Part shown: in pieces, positions 7,587 to 14,233 of the stretch
Position numbering within the stretch: position 1 is the stretch's first letter
Layout of the letters: the number at the start of each line of letters is the position of its first letter
Assembly: GCA_003695505.1 (NCBI GenBank)
Contig: RFIY01000291.1
Coordinates: forward strand, 1 to 17,697
From: J088 sp003695505 [NCBI: Candidatus Dadabacteria bacterium]
GTDB lineage: Bacteria > J088
Reading direction: 5' to 3'
Length of the DNA stretch: 17,697 nucleotides
Translations under genes and position numbers: made by a program
Notes under the pieces: generated by a model
What the model was told of the DNA's origin: nothing
Databases searched by the model: none
The model's input: the letters and a program-made list of their open reading frames with translations, nothing else

Positions 7587-7603
7587 ACGCGGGGCCGCGT
7601 TTT
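7587..7603 (+). terminator. Weak candidate terminator of the polyprenyl synthase gene
   Basis: ACGCGG-GG-CCGCGT followed by three further T forms a short GC-rich hairpin with a four-base U tract, 35 bases after the stop codon. The tight loop and short U run make it a weak candidate. A second small hairpin (GCGCC-tcc-GGCGC, 7564-7576) lies just upstream without a U run. Confidence 0.35.
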
Positions 7604-7623
7604 CCCCTGAACGTCCGGCGACA

Positions 7624-7632
7624 TTTTCCACA
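7624..7632 (+). promoter_or_regulatory. DnaA box TTTTCCACA
   Basis: TTTTCCACA fits the relaxed DnaA box TTWTNCACA exactly. It forms the left half of a perfect inverted repeat, TTCCACA-GTT-TGTGGAA (7626-7642). The right half (7636-7644 on the minus strand) is a weaker seven-of-nine box. It lies about 150 bases upstream of the nrdJ -35 region. Confidence 0.5.
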
Positions 7633-7725
7633 GTTTGTGGAAGGTCTGGTTCAGATGAAAAAAAACGGGTTTGAGAACAGGCAGTTCCGGGCGCGGCGAT
7701 TCGAGCTGGCGATTGGGGAAGCGCC

Positions 7726-7734
7726 TGTGGAAAA
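7726..7734 (-). promoter_or_regulatory. DnaA box TTTTCCACA (minus orientation)
   Basis: TGTGGAAAA on the plus strand is the exact reverse complement of the box at 7624-7632. It ends 10 bases before the first NrdR box and about 40 bases before the nrdJ -35 hexamer, a position suited to transcriptional control by DnaA. Confidence 0.5.
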
Positions 7735-7744
7735 CTGTTGAAAA

Positions 7745-7760
7745 GTACGACATATTGTGC
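7745..7760. promoter_or_regulatory. NrdR box 1
   Basis: The 16-base site GTACGACATATTGTGC matches the NrdR consensus acaCwAtATaTwGtgt at every strongly conserved position (C4, A6, A8, T9, T11, G13) and at 11 of 16 positions overall. It is paired with box 2 at a centre-to-centre distance of 31 bases, three helical turns, which is the known spacing for cooperative NrdR binding. Confidence 0.8.
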
Positions 7761-7773
7761 CTGCGGGTTGCGG

Positions 7774-7801
7774 TTGCACAATATCTGGAGTCGGCTATAG
7801 T
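7774..7801 (+). promoter_or_regulatory. nrdJ promoter
   Basis: TTGCAC (7774-7779), a 16-base spacer and TATAGT (7796-7801) form a sigma70-like promoter. Transcription would start near 7808, leaving a leader of about 70 bases. NrdR box 2 covers the -35 edge and most of the spacer, so bound NrdR would block RNA polymerase. Confidence 0.65.
7776..7791. promoter_or_regulatory. NrdR box 2
   Basis: GCACAATATCTGGAGT matches the NrdR consensus at all six strongly conserved positions and at 12 of 16 overall. It overlaps the -35/spacer of the nrdJ promoter and is separated from box 1 by 15 bases. NrdR represses ribonucleotide reductase genes when dATP is abundant. Confidence 0.82.
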
Positions 7802-7806
7802 GTTCC

Positions 7807-7850
7807 ACTGCAGACGACATGGTCGGCGCGCGAGGGCATGTCGCTGCAGT
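7807..7850 (+). promoter_or_regulatory. Long hairpin at the 5' end of the nrdJ leader
   Basis: The arm at 7807-7821 (ACTGCAG, a bulged A at 7814, CGACATG) pairs with 7837-7850 (CATGTCG, CTGCAGT). This gives 14 base pairs with one bulge and a 15-base loop. The predicted transcription start falls at the base of the stem, so the mRNA would begin almost directly with it. It ends 16 bases before the ribosome binding site. A stabilising 5' stem-loop or a translational control element is possible. It is too small for a cobalamin riboswitch. Confidence 0.6.
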
Positions 7851-7866
7851 TGTACAGGAACCGTTT

Positions 7867-7874
7867 GAGGAGGG
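7867..7874 (+). promoter_or_regulatory. Strong Shine-Dalgarno deciding the nrdJ start
   Basis: GAGGAGGG ends 4 bases before ATG 7879. The in-frame ATG at 7819 lies inside the leader hairpin without such a site, so 7879 is the start. Confidence 0.85.
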
Positions 7875-7878
7875 CCAG

Positions 7879-10800
7879 ATGAAGATCGAACGCCGATTCA
7901 CGGCCGGCAAGTCGTCGCCGTTTGAGGGAATCGCATTCGAAACACGCACCAGTGAGATCAAGAACGTTGATGGATCACTGGTGCGGAAGATCGAAAAAGT
8001 TGTCGTGCCGAAGTTCTGGAGCCAGGTGGCGACAGACATCATTGCACAAAAGTATTTCCGCAAGGCGGGTGTGCCGGTTGCGCTGAAGCGTAAGCGAGAG
8101 AAAGGTGTCCCGTCCTGGCTGCAACGCAGCGAGCCGGACAGGGCGGCGCTCGAACAGTTGCCCGAAGAGCAGCGGTTCCGCGGCGAAGAGGACAGCCGTG
8201 AAGTTTTTCATCGCATGGCCGGTTGCTGGACCTACTGGGGCTGGAAGCACAATTATTTCGACAGCGAAGAGGACGCCCAGGCCTACTACGACGAAATGGT
8301 GCACATGCTCGCGCACCAGATGGCCGCACCAAATTCTCCGCAGTGGTTCAATACCGGGCTGAACTGGGCATACGGCATCGATGGACCGGCCCAGGGTCAT
8401 TTTTACGTCGATCCGGCGTCTGGAGAGGTTCGTAAGTCGGAGACGGCCTATGAGCACCCTCAGCCGCACGCCTGCTTCATTCAGAGCGTCAGCGACGACC
8501 TCGTTAACGAAGGCGGCATCATGGATCTCTGGGTTCGTGAGGCGCGGCTGTTCAAGTACGGTTCCGGAACGGGCAGCAATTTCTCGCACCTGCGCGGCGA
8601 AGGCGAGCCGTTGTCGGGTGGGGGACGGTCGAGCGGCCTGATGAGTTTCCTGAAGATCGGTGATCGCGCGGCGGGCGCAATCAAGAGTGGTGGCACGACA
8701 CGTCGCGCCGCGAAGATGGTCATTGTCGACATCGATCATCCTGATATCGAAGAGTTCATCACCTGGAAGGCGCGGGAAGAGCAGAAGGTCGCTGCGCTCG
8801 TGACGGGCAGTGTGATCTGTGAGGGACGCCTCAATGCGATCATGGCAGCGTGCCACGACAGCGAACTCGAAGGCGCCGACCGTTTCGACCCCAAAAAGAA
8901 TCGTGCGCTTGCGGATGCCATTCTCGAGGCGCGACGGGTCGCGGTGCCGGACAATTACATCTTCCGCGTCATTCAGTTCGCCCGGCAGGGTTATGAACGC
9001 CTGGAGTTCGAAACCTATACGACAGACTGGGACTCCGAAGCATATGTGACCGTCAGTGGGCAGAACTCCAACAACTCCGTGCGTGTTTCGGACGAGTTCA
9101 TGGAAGCCGTCCAGAATGACAGTTCCTGGCACCTGACGCGCCGGACCGATGGCGCAGTTGTCAAGACCCTGCGTGCGCGCGAGCTCTGGGATCAGATCGC
9201 CGAAGCGGCCTGGCAATGCGCCGACCCGGGCATCCAGTTCGATACGACGATCAACGACTGGCACACCTGCCCAAATGACGGGCGAATCAACGCCAGCAAT
9301 CCGTGCTCGGAGTACATGTTCCTCGACGACACCGCCTGTAACCTGGCCAGTCTGAATCTGATGAAATTCGTCGATCCCGAAAAGGGCAAGATGCGGATCG
9401 ACGACTATCTGCATGCGATCCATCTCTGGACGATCACGCTCGAGATCTCCGTCTTGATGGCCCAGTTCCCGAGCTGGGAGATTGCACGGCGCAGCTATGA
9501 CTACCGAACCCTTGGCCTGGGCTACGCCAACCTTGGCACACTGCTGATGGTGCTCGGACTGCCCTATGACAGCGACGAGGGGCGTGCCCTCTGTGGTGCC
9601 CTGACGGCGGTCCTGACCGGTGAGTCTTATCGCACCAGCGCAATGATGGCGGCAGAGCTTGGTCCGTTTCCGCGCTACGAATACAACCGCGATGCCATGC
9701 TGCGCGTGATCCGCAATCATCGGCGCGCCGCATACGGAGAGGATGCGGCAGCGTATGAGGAGCTCCATACGATTCCGGTTGCCATCGATCAGCAGCTTGC
9801 ACCGCGGGAGCTGTTGCGTACGGCGCATCGCGTCTGGGATCAGGCGCTGGAACTCGGGGAACAGGTCGGCTATCGCAACGCCCAGGTTTCGGTCATTGCG
9901 CCGACGGGCACGATTGGTCTGGTGATGGATTGCGATACGACGGGTATCGAGCCGGACTTTGCGCTGGTCAAGTTCAAACAGCTGGCCGGCGGGGGCGCAT
10001 TCAAGATCATCAATCAGTCGGTGCCGCTGGCGCTGAAGCGACTCGGCTATACGCCCGATCAGGTTCAGCAGATCGTCAACTATGCACAGGGGCACGGCAC
10101 CCTCAAGGGGGCGCCCTGCATCAATCTGACGAGTCTGCAGGAGAAGGGCTTTACAGACGAAGTCCTGCGTAAGGTTGAAGAGGCGTTGCCATCGGCGTTC
10201 GACATCGGCTATGCCTTCAGCCCATGGACACTCGGTTTCGAGTTTTGCCGGGATGTACTCAAGGTCGATGAAGACAAGCTGCGTGAACCAAATGTCTCCG
10301 TGCTGGCCGAGATCGGCTTCACGCGTGAAGAAATCGATGCTGCGAACGACTATGTGTGCGGCACGATGACAGTCGAAGGCGCGCCGCATCTCAAGGAAGA
10401 ACACTACGCCGTATTCGATTGCGCCAATCGCTGTGGGCGCAAGGGGAAACGATTTATTCCCTACGAAGCGCATATTCGGATGATGGCGGCGGCGCAACCA
10501 TTTATTTCGGGGGCGATCTCGAAGACGATCAATATGCCGAATGCAGCAACGATCGAAGAGGTCAAGAATGCATACCTGTTGAGCTGGCGGCTTGGCATCA
10601 AGGCGAACGCACTCTATCGCGATGGATCGAAGCTGAGTCAGCCGTTGACGGCTGCGTTGTCGCTGTTCGATGATCTGGGCGAGCTGTTCGATGCACCCGC
10701 TGCGGATCAGGCCGCGACGATTGCGGCGGTTGCCGCGGCGCAGCAGATCCACGCCATGCAGCGCCACCGGCTGCCGGATCGCCGGAAAGGATATACGCAG

Positions 10801-11412
10801 AAGGCGGTGGTCGGCGGACACAAGGTCTATCTGCGAACCGGAGAGTATGACGATGGCCGTCTTGGCGAAATCTTCATCGACATGCACAAGGAAGGCGCGG
10901 CGTTCCGGAGCCTGATGAACAGCTTCGCGATTGCGGTCAGCCTTGGTCTGCAATATGGCGTGCCACTGGATGAATATGTAGATGCGTTCGTCTTCAGTCG
11001 ATTCGAGCCAAACGGGATGGTCAGTGGCAACGACCGGATCAAGATGGCGACATCGGTCATCGACTACATCTTCCGCGAACTGGCGATCACTTATCTTGGC
11101 CGGTATGACCTGGGACATGGCATCAACGAGGAAGACCTGCGCCACGATGCCCTCGGTTCCATGGGGGCCGAAGATGCTCAGGGCGCGCCGGCGTCTTCCG
11201 CGACATCCGTGGAACCCGAAGCGCGACTTGCCGCGTCCGGGGGAGGAACGGCTGTGACAACGCGTGGCGCGGTCGACCTGAACGCGATTCGTGAAGCACG
11301 CGCCAAGGGCTTCGAAGGTGATCCGTGTGGCGAGTGCGGACAGTTTACGATGGTGCGCAACGGAAGCTGCCTGAAGTGCATGCATTGTGGTGCCACGAGC
11401 GGCTGTTCCTGA
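7879..11412 (+). CDS. nrdJ: Adenosylcobalamin-dependent (class II) ribonucleotide reductase
   Basis: An 1177-residue NrdJ, which reduces ribonucleoside diphosphates to deoxyribonucleotides using a thiyl radical generated from adenosylcobalamin, with no need for oxygen. The N-terminus (MKIERRF, then [10 protein letters not shown] near 55-65) is that of large proteobacterial NrdJ proteins. The active site is visible: Cys199 in PHACFIQS (redox Cys), NPCSE at 474-478 with thiyl Cys476 and Glu478, and Cys487 in [11 protein letters not shown] (redox partner). The spacing of 11 between Cys476 and Cys487 equals that of T. maritima NrdJ. A TSCPD-type domain begins near 971 ([12 protein letters not shown]). 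The C-terminal tail has cysteines 1150, 1153, 1164, 1167, 1170 and 1176, a zinc-ribbon/redox-shuttle arrangement. It is monocistronic, with NrdR and DnaA sites upstream and a strong terminator downstream. Confidence 0.97.
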   Translation: MKIERRFTAGKSSPFEGIAFETRTSEIKNVDGSLVRKIEKVVVPKFWSQVATDIIAQKYFRKAGVPVALKRKREKGVPSWLQRSEPDRAALEQLPEEQRFRGEEDSREVFHRMAGCWTYWGWKHNYFDSEEDAQAYYDEMVHMLAHQMAAPNSPQWFNTGLNWAYGIDGPAQGHFYVDPASGEVRKSETAYEHPQPHACFIQSVSDDLVNEGGIMDLWVREARLFKYGSGTGSNFSHLRGEGEPLSGGGRSSGLMSFLKIGDRAAGAIKSGGTTRRAAKMVIVDIDHPDIEEFITWKAREEQKVAALVTGSVICEGRLNAIMAACHDSELEGADRFDPKKNRALADAILEARRVAVPDNYIFRVIQFARQGYERLEFETYTTDWDSEAYVTVSGQNSNNSVRVSDEFMEAVQNDSSWHLTRRTDGAVVKTLRARELWDQIAEAAWQCADPGIQFDTTINDWHTCPNDGRINASNPCSEYMFLDDTACNLASLNLMKFVDPEKGKMRIDDYLHAIHLWTITLEISVLMAQFPSWEIARRSYDYRTLGLGYANLGTLLMVLGLPYDSDEGRALCGALTAVLTGESYRTSAMMAAELGPFPRYEYNRDAMLRVIRNHRRAAYGEDAAAYEELHTIPVAIDQQLAPRELLRTAHRVWDQALELGEQVGYRNAQVSVIAPTGTIGLVMDCDTTGIEPDFALVKFKQLAGGGAFKIINQSVPLALKRLGYTPDQVQQIVNYAQGHGTLKGAPCINLTSLQEKGFTDEVLRKVEEALPSAFDIGYAFSPWTLGFEFCRDVLKVDEDKLREPNVSVLAEIGFTREEIDAANDYVCGTMTVEGAPHLKEEHYAVFDCANRCGRKGKRFIPYEAHIRMMAAAQPFISGAISKTINMPNAATIEEVKNAYLLSWRLGIKANALYRDGSKLSQPLTAALSLFDDLGELFDAPAADQAATIAAVAAAQQIHAMQRHRLPDRRKGYTQKAVVGGHKVYLRTGEYDDGRLGEIFIDMHKEGAAFRSLMNSFAIAVSLGLQYGVPLDEYVDAFVFSRFEPNGMVSGNDRIKMATSVIDYIFRELAITYLGRYDLGHGINEEDLRHDALGSMGAEDAQGAPASSATSVEPEARLAASGGGTAVTTRGAVDLNAIREARAKGFEGDPCGECGQFTMVRNGSCLKCMHCGATSGCS

Positions 11413-11437
11413 ACGCCCTGCTACAGGGACGACTGAC

Positions 11438-11469
11438 AAAAGGCCGGCGCTGTAGCGCCGGCCTTTTTT
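11438..11469. terminator. Strong bidirectional intrinsic terminator
   Basis: An A run, then GGCCGGCGC-TGTA-GCGCCGGCC, then TTTTTT: a perfect 9-bp all-GC stem with a 4-base loop and six T on the plus strand. On the minus strand the same hairpin is followed by TTTT. It lies 25 bases after the nrdJ stop and 35 bases after the end of the convergent cytochrome gene, so it can serve both. Confidence 0.95.
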
Positions 11470-11504
11470 GTTCTCGCGTCGCGGTTGCCTCGAAGATGAG
11501 CGGC

Positions 11505-13640
11505 TCAGGGAGAAGCAGGCGGCGAGTTCGTGCCGACGGCCGGTCCCGGCCAGAAAGGATTGGTCGAGGCATCTGTGGCCGGCAGCGTCCGAATCGCTTC
11601 ATCGGCACGAATGACAACCGCGCGCATCGCTGCAATTTCGGCGGCCGTCAGCGGACGGGCGACGTGTGGCAGGTCGTGTCCGACCACCACGAGTGGTTCG
11701 TAATCATGTGTCTGGATGGCGTCCAGTTGCCAGGTTGTGCGGTCGTTCGGGCCACAGGTGTCGATTGCATTGGTAACGTCGCAGCCGGTGAACAGGAAAC
11801 GGTTCGAACCGAAGCCAAACGAGATATCCAGCAGTGTTGCATTTTCCGGGGCTTCCGCGCTGCCGACGCTGTGGCAGCGATCACAGGCCGAGAACGAGCC
11901 GCGGCGTCGTACGGTGTGCGGATGAACCGGTCGCTGGCCGAAGCCGGCCAATTTGCGCCCGTCAGGCAGCACGAAGGTGCGCGGCGCATCGGTAATGGGA
12001 CGGTAGCCTTCGGGGAATGCCGTGCCAGTCAGGGTCAGAAAGAAGCGCTCCGCAGGCATACTCGGTGCAATTCGGCCTCTTGTGTTGCGCATCAGAACCA
12101 GGTCGTGAAGCGCGACGTGCCGACGTGAACCCGATGGCGCGCCAGGCACCTCGCGTCCTGTCGTCTGGTAGCGGGCCGTGCGATCGAGATCGACTGTCAC
12201 ATGACAGCCATAGCAGTTCGGCATCCAGTCAGAATGGCATGTGTCGCATTCGAGTTCATCCGTATGGGAACGGCCGTCCGGCCAGATGCCCATCGCCGAA
12301 GCCGCCAGTGCGGAGAACCGAGGATGGCCGGGCGTAATCGCATCCAGTACCTGGGGGACGACAAGCTTTTTCCGGGAGACCTTTGTCGTCAGGATAATGT
12401 TGCCGTCGGCAGCGGTGAGCGCGTGCGCGCTGTTTTCGATCTTCGCACGGGTTCGGGCATCGCCATGGCAGTCGCTGCACTGCACGCTGATCGCACAGCC
12501 AAGGTCGCCGTAGAGATGTCCATCGCCATGGATTTCAGTTGCCGTGTGACAATCGACGCAGTGCATCCCTGCTTCGTAGTGGATATCCGGTGGTGTCTCA
12601 TCGGTGGTGTTGCTGTTGTCTTCATCGGTCAGGTAGTACAGCGGGTCGTGGCCATGCAATCCGCGACCGAGAGGCGTGGCGTTCGGCGGATTGAGGCCCG
12701 CGCCCGCCGATTCACGCATCCCCTGATAGCTGATGCCGATGCGTGCGCCACGGTAATGGCAATGGGTGCACTGGGCAATGGCCGGGGCGGCGACGAGCTG
12801 GTGGCTGACGGGATGTGGTGCGGTCTCGGTGACCAGCATCGGGTCGCTGGAGTGGCTGCGCCCGTCATCGGCATACGACATGTGGCACGCGCTGCATCCG
12901 GAGGATCGGTAGTCCCCCGGAAAGCGGTTTTCACCGAAATCGGACAGATGGCAGCGCAGACAGGATTTGACCAGATACTGGTCCTGGGCGCGTGCGACGA
13001 TCGATGCAACGGTGGTGCTCGTGCCGGGACGGGCATCAGGTGGGTCGAAGCGGGTCGTGCGTGTAAGGGCGCACGACGCGTCGGGTAGCTCGGGCGCCGC
13101 GCCAATGTCTGCAGCGGATGCGCCGTCAAAGGGCCGCGTCGCCGCGCCGGATCGATAACGGGCGACCGAAATTTCTCCGCCCGTATGGGTCATCACGGAA
13201 CGCGTTACTGCCGCAGCGACATCATCGTGGCACAGACCGCAGGTGCCGGCAACGACGCGAAAATCACCTGGGTTGATGAAACGCAGATACTCCAGGGACA
13301 CCTGGTCGAGTTCGGCCGACGACAGATTGCGCAAGAACGTATGTCCTGTGCCGGGCGACGGGTGCGCAAGAGCCTTGTCATAAAGCCAGGTGCCGTCGCA
13401 GCGCGGTGGACTGGATCGTTCGTCCAGCGTGCCGTCGCAAATCCAGGCTGTTCCACCGTGGCAGGTGGCGCAATCGACCGGGTACCACGGGTGCGCATCG
13501 CGAAGCCCCGAGGGCTTGCCGGATGCGTCAAGCGGTTGATGGCAAACTTCGCAATTCGAGCGATGCAGCACGACGGTGCGCGGTCCGGTGCAGGCCGCGC
13601 AGGCGGCCAGCAGGACCAGTGTGCCGCGCCAGCGCATCAT
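11505..13640 (-). CDS. Undecahaem (11 CXXCH) c-type cytochrome lipoprotein
   Basis: A 711-residue exported multihaem cytochrome. Eleven CXXCH haem-c sites start at Cys30, 57, 134, 227, 249, 291, 361, 388, 465, 476 and 586. The N-terminus is a short hydrophobic stretch ending in LAAC (Cys14) or CAAC (Cys17), so a lipid anchor is likely. Other His residues scattered between the sites can act as distal ligands. The haem count, irregular spacing and overall sequence do not match a named family that I recognise; DmsE/MtrA-type decahaem and OmcS-like proteins are shorter or differently spaced. The start ATGATG overlaps the TGA of the upstream lipoprotein gene, so translation is coupled. It is the last gene of the FadL-lipoprotein-cytochrome operon and ends at the bidirectional terminator. 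The C-terminal 120 residues carry no haem site. Confidence 0.92.
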   Translation of the reverse strand: MMRWRGTLVLLAACAACTGPRTVVLHRSNCEVCHQPLDASGKPSGLRDAHPWYPVDCATCHGGTAWICDGTLDERSSPPRCDGTWLYDKALAHPSPGTGHTFLRNLSSAELDQVSLEYLRFINPGDFRVVAGTCGLCHDDVAAAVTRSVMTHTGGEISVARYRSGAATRPFDGASAADIGAAPELPDASCALTRTTRFDPPDARPGTSTTVASIVARAQDQYLVKSCLRCHLSDFGENRFPGDYRSSGCSACHMSYADDGRSHSSDPMLVTETAPHPVSHQLVAAPAIAQCTHCHYRGARIGISYQGMRESAGAGLNPPNATPLGRGLHGHDPLYYLTDEDNSNTTDETPPDIHYEAGMHCVDCHTATEIHGDGHLYGDLGCAISVQCSDCHGDARTRAKIENSAHALTAADGNIILTTKVSRKKLVVPQVLDAITPGHPRFSALAASAMGIWPDGRSHTDELECDTCHSDWMPNCYGCHVTVDLDRTARYQTTGREVPGAPSGSRRHVALHDLVLMRNTRGRIAPSMPAERFFLTLTGTAFPEGYRPITDAPRTFVLPDGRKLAGFGQRPVHPHTVRRRGSFSACDRCHSVGSAEAPENATLLDISFGFGSNRFLFTGCDVTNAIDTCGPNDRTTWQLDAIQTHDYEPLVVVGHDLPHVARPLTAAEIAAMRAVVIRADEAIRTLPATDASTNPFWPGPAVGTNSPPASP

Positions 13641-14185
13641 GGCCGGGCCAGCGTGACACGTACGGTCGTCGCGGCGCCCATTCCATCGCCCTGGGCGACG
13701 CTGCAGGTCAGGTCGGCCTTGCGCCCGTACAGATCGGCGATCGTGTGTACGTCCGGTTCAGCGGGGTCGTTGTAGCTTTCTCTGATCGGAATCGGGAAAA
13801 ACTGCACTTCGATCCAGCCGTCGGATGCGACGCTGTACTGCATTCGGTCTTTTGCTGAGCCGACGACGACATCGCTCGGTAGCGCAATCGTACATTCGGT
13901 GTTCAACGACAGTTCGAGGCCCTTTGCCCGGATGGCGACCATGACCCAGACGCCGCCCTGCGCCTGTTCTGGCATCGCCACACGATCGCCGGCTTCGAGG
14001 CGGTCGAACAGTTGCTCTTCGTAAAAACCAAGCTCGAGTTTCGGTTCGCCCTGCGGCTCGTACTGCACCGTGGCCGCGGCCTGATCCACGACCGGGTCGA
14101 TATAGACGACATCACCGCTGCACCCGGTGGTGCAGACTGTCGCTGCGAGTATGATCGGCAACCATATCGCATAACGCTGCGCCAT
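13637..14185 (-). CDS. Small lipoprotein of unknown function
   Basis: A 182-residue protein that I do not recognise. The start at 14185 is chosen because GGGAG (plus-strand 14193-14197) lies 7 bases upstream and because it yields a short signal peptide with an imperfect lipobox (TTGC, Cys22). An upstream in-frame start at 14221 would lie inside the preceding hairpin. The mature part is predicted to be beta-rich, with ELGFYEEQLFDRL near 50-62 and two non-lipid cysteines (about residues 98 and 162) that could pair. It sits between the FadL-type barrel gene and the multihaem cytochrome gene and overlaps the latter by the tetranucleotide ATGA. This suggests an accessory protein of the same envelope system. 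Function unknown. Confidence 0.82.
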   Translation of the reverse strand: MAQRYAIWLPIILAATVCTTGCSGDVVYIDPVVDQAAATVQYEPQGEPKLELGFYEEQLFDRLEAGDRVAMPEQAQGGVWVMVAIRAKGLELSLNTECTIALPSDVVVGSAKDRMQYSVASDGWIEVQFFPIPIRESYNDPAEPDVHTIADLYGRKADLTCSVAQGDGMGAATTVRVTLARP

Positions 14186-14204
14186 CAGCCGGCTCCCGCG
14201 CGAA

Positions 14205-14226
14205 ACGCCGTGTTTGCACACGGCGT
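14205..14226. terminator. Intercistronic hairpin between barrel and lipoprotein genes
   Basis: ACGCCGTGT-TTGC-ACACGGCGT is a perfect 9-bp inverted repeat with a 4-base loop, 8 bases after the stop of the barrel gene in the minus direction. It is followed on that strand by only two or three U. It could be a partial terminator or an RNA-processing/stability element that lowers expression of the two downstream genes. Confidence 0.45.
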
Positions 14227-14233
14227 CAAATCT

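Larger units (their letters stand above)
7553..7878. other. Regulatory intergenic region upstream of nrdJ
   Basis: These 326 bases hold no gene. In order they contain a GC-rich hairpin with a short T run (7587-7603), a DnaA-box pair (7624-7644), a third DnaA box (7726-7734), two NrdR boxes (7745-7760 and 7776-7791), a promoter (7774-7801), a 5'-UTR hairpin (7807-7850) and a strong ribosome binding site (7867-7874). Each is listed separately. Confidence 0.75.

Noticed and set aside
7604-7744. Replication origin, because of the DnaA boxes
   Set aside because: There is no dnaA, dnaN or gidA neighbour and no AT-rich unwinding element; promoter control of nrdJ explains the boxes better.
7802-7878. 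Cobalamin riboswitch in the nrdJ leader
   Set aside because: The leader is only about 70 bases and one hairpin, while cobalamin riboswitches need about 200 bases. A class II enzyme would also not be expected to be switched off by its own cofactor.
7975-11439. An open frame of 1154 codons antisense to nrdJ
   Set aside because: It is a mirror of a confidently identified gene in GC-rich DNA, has no recognisable domain, no start signal, and reads as low-complexity Arg/His-rich protein.
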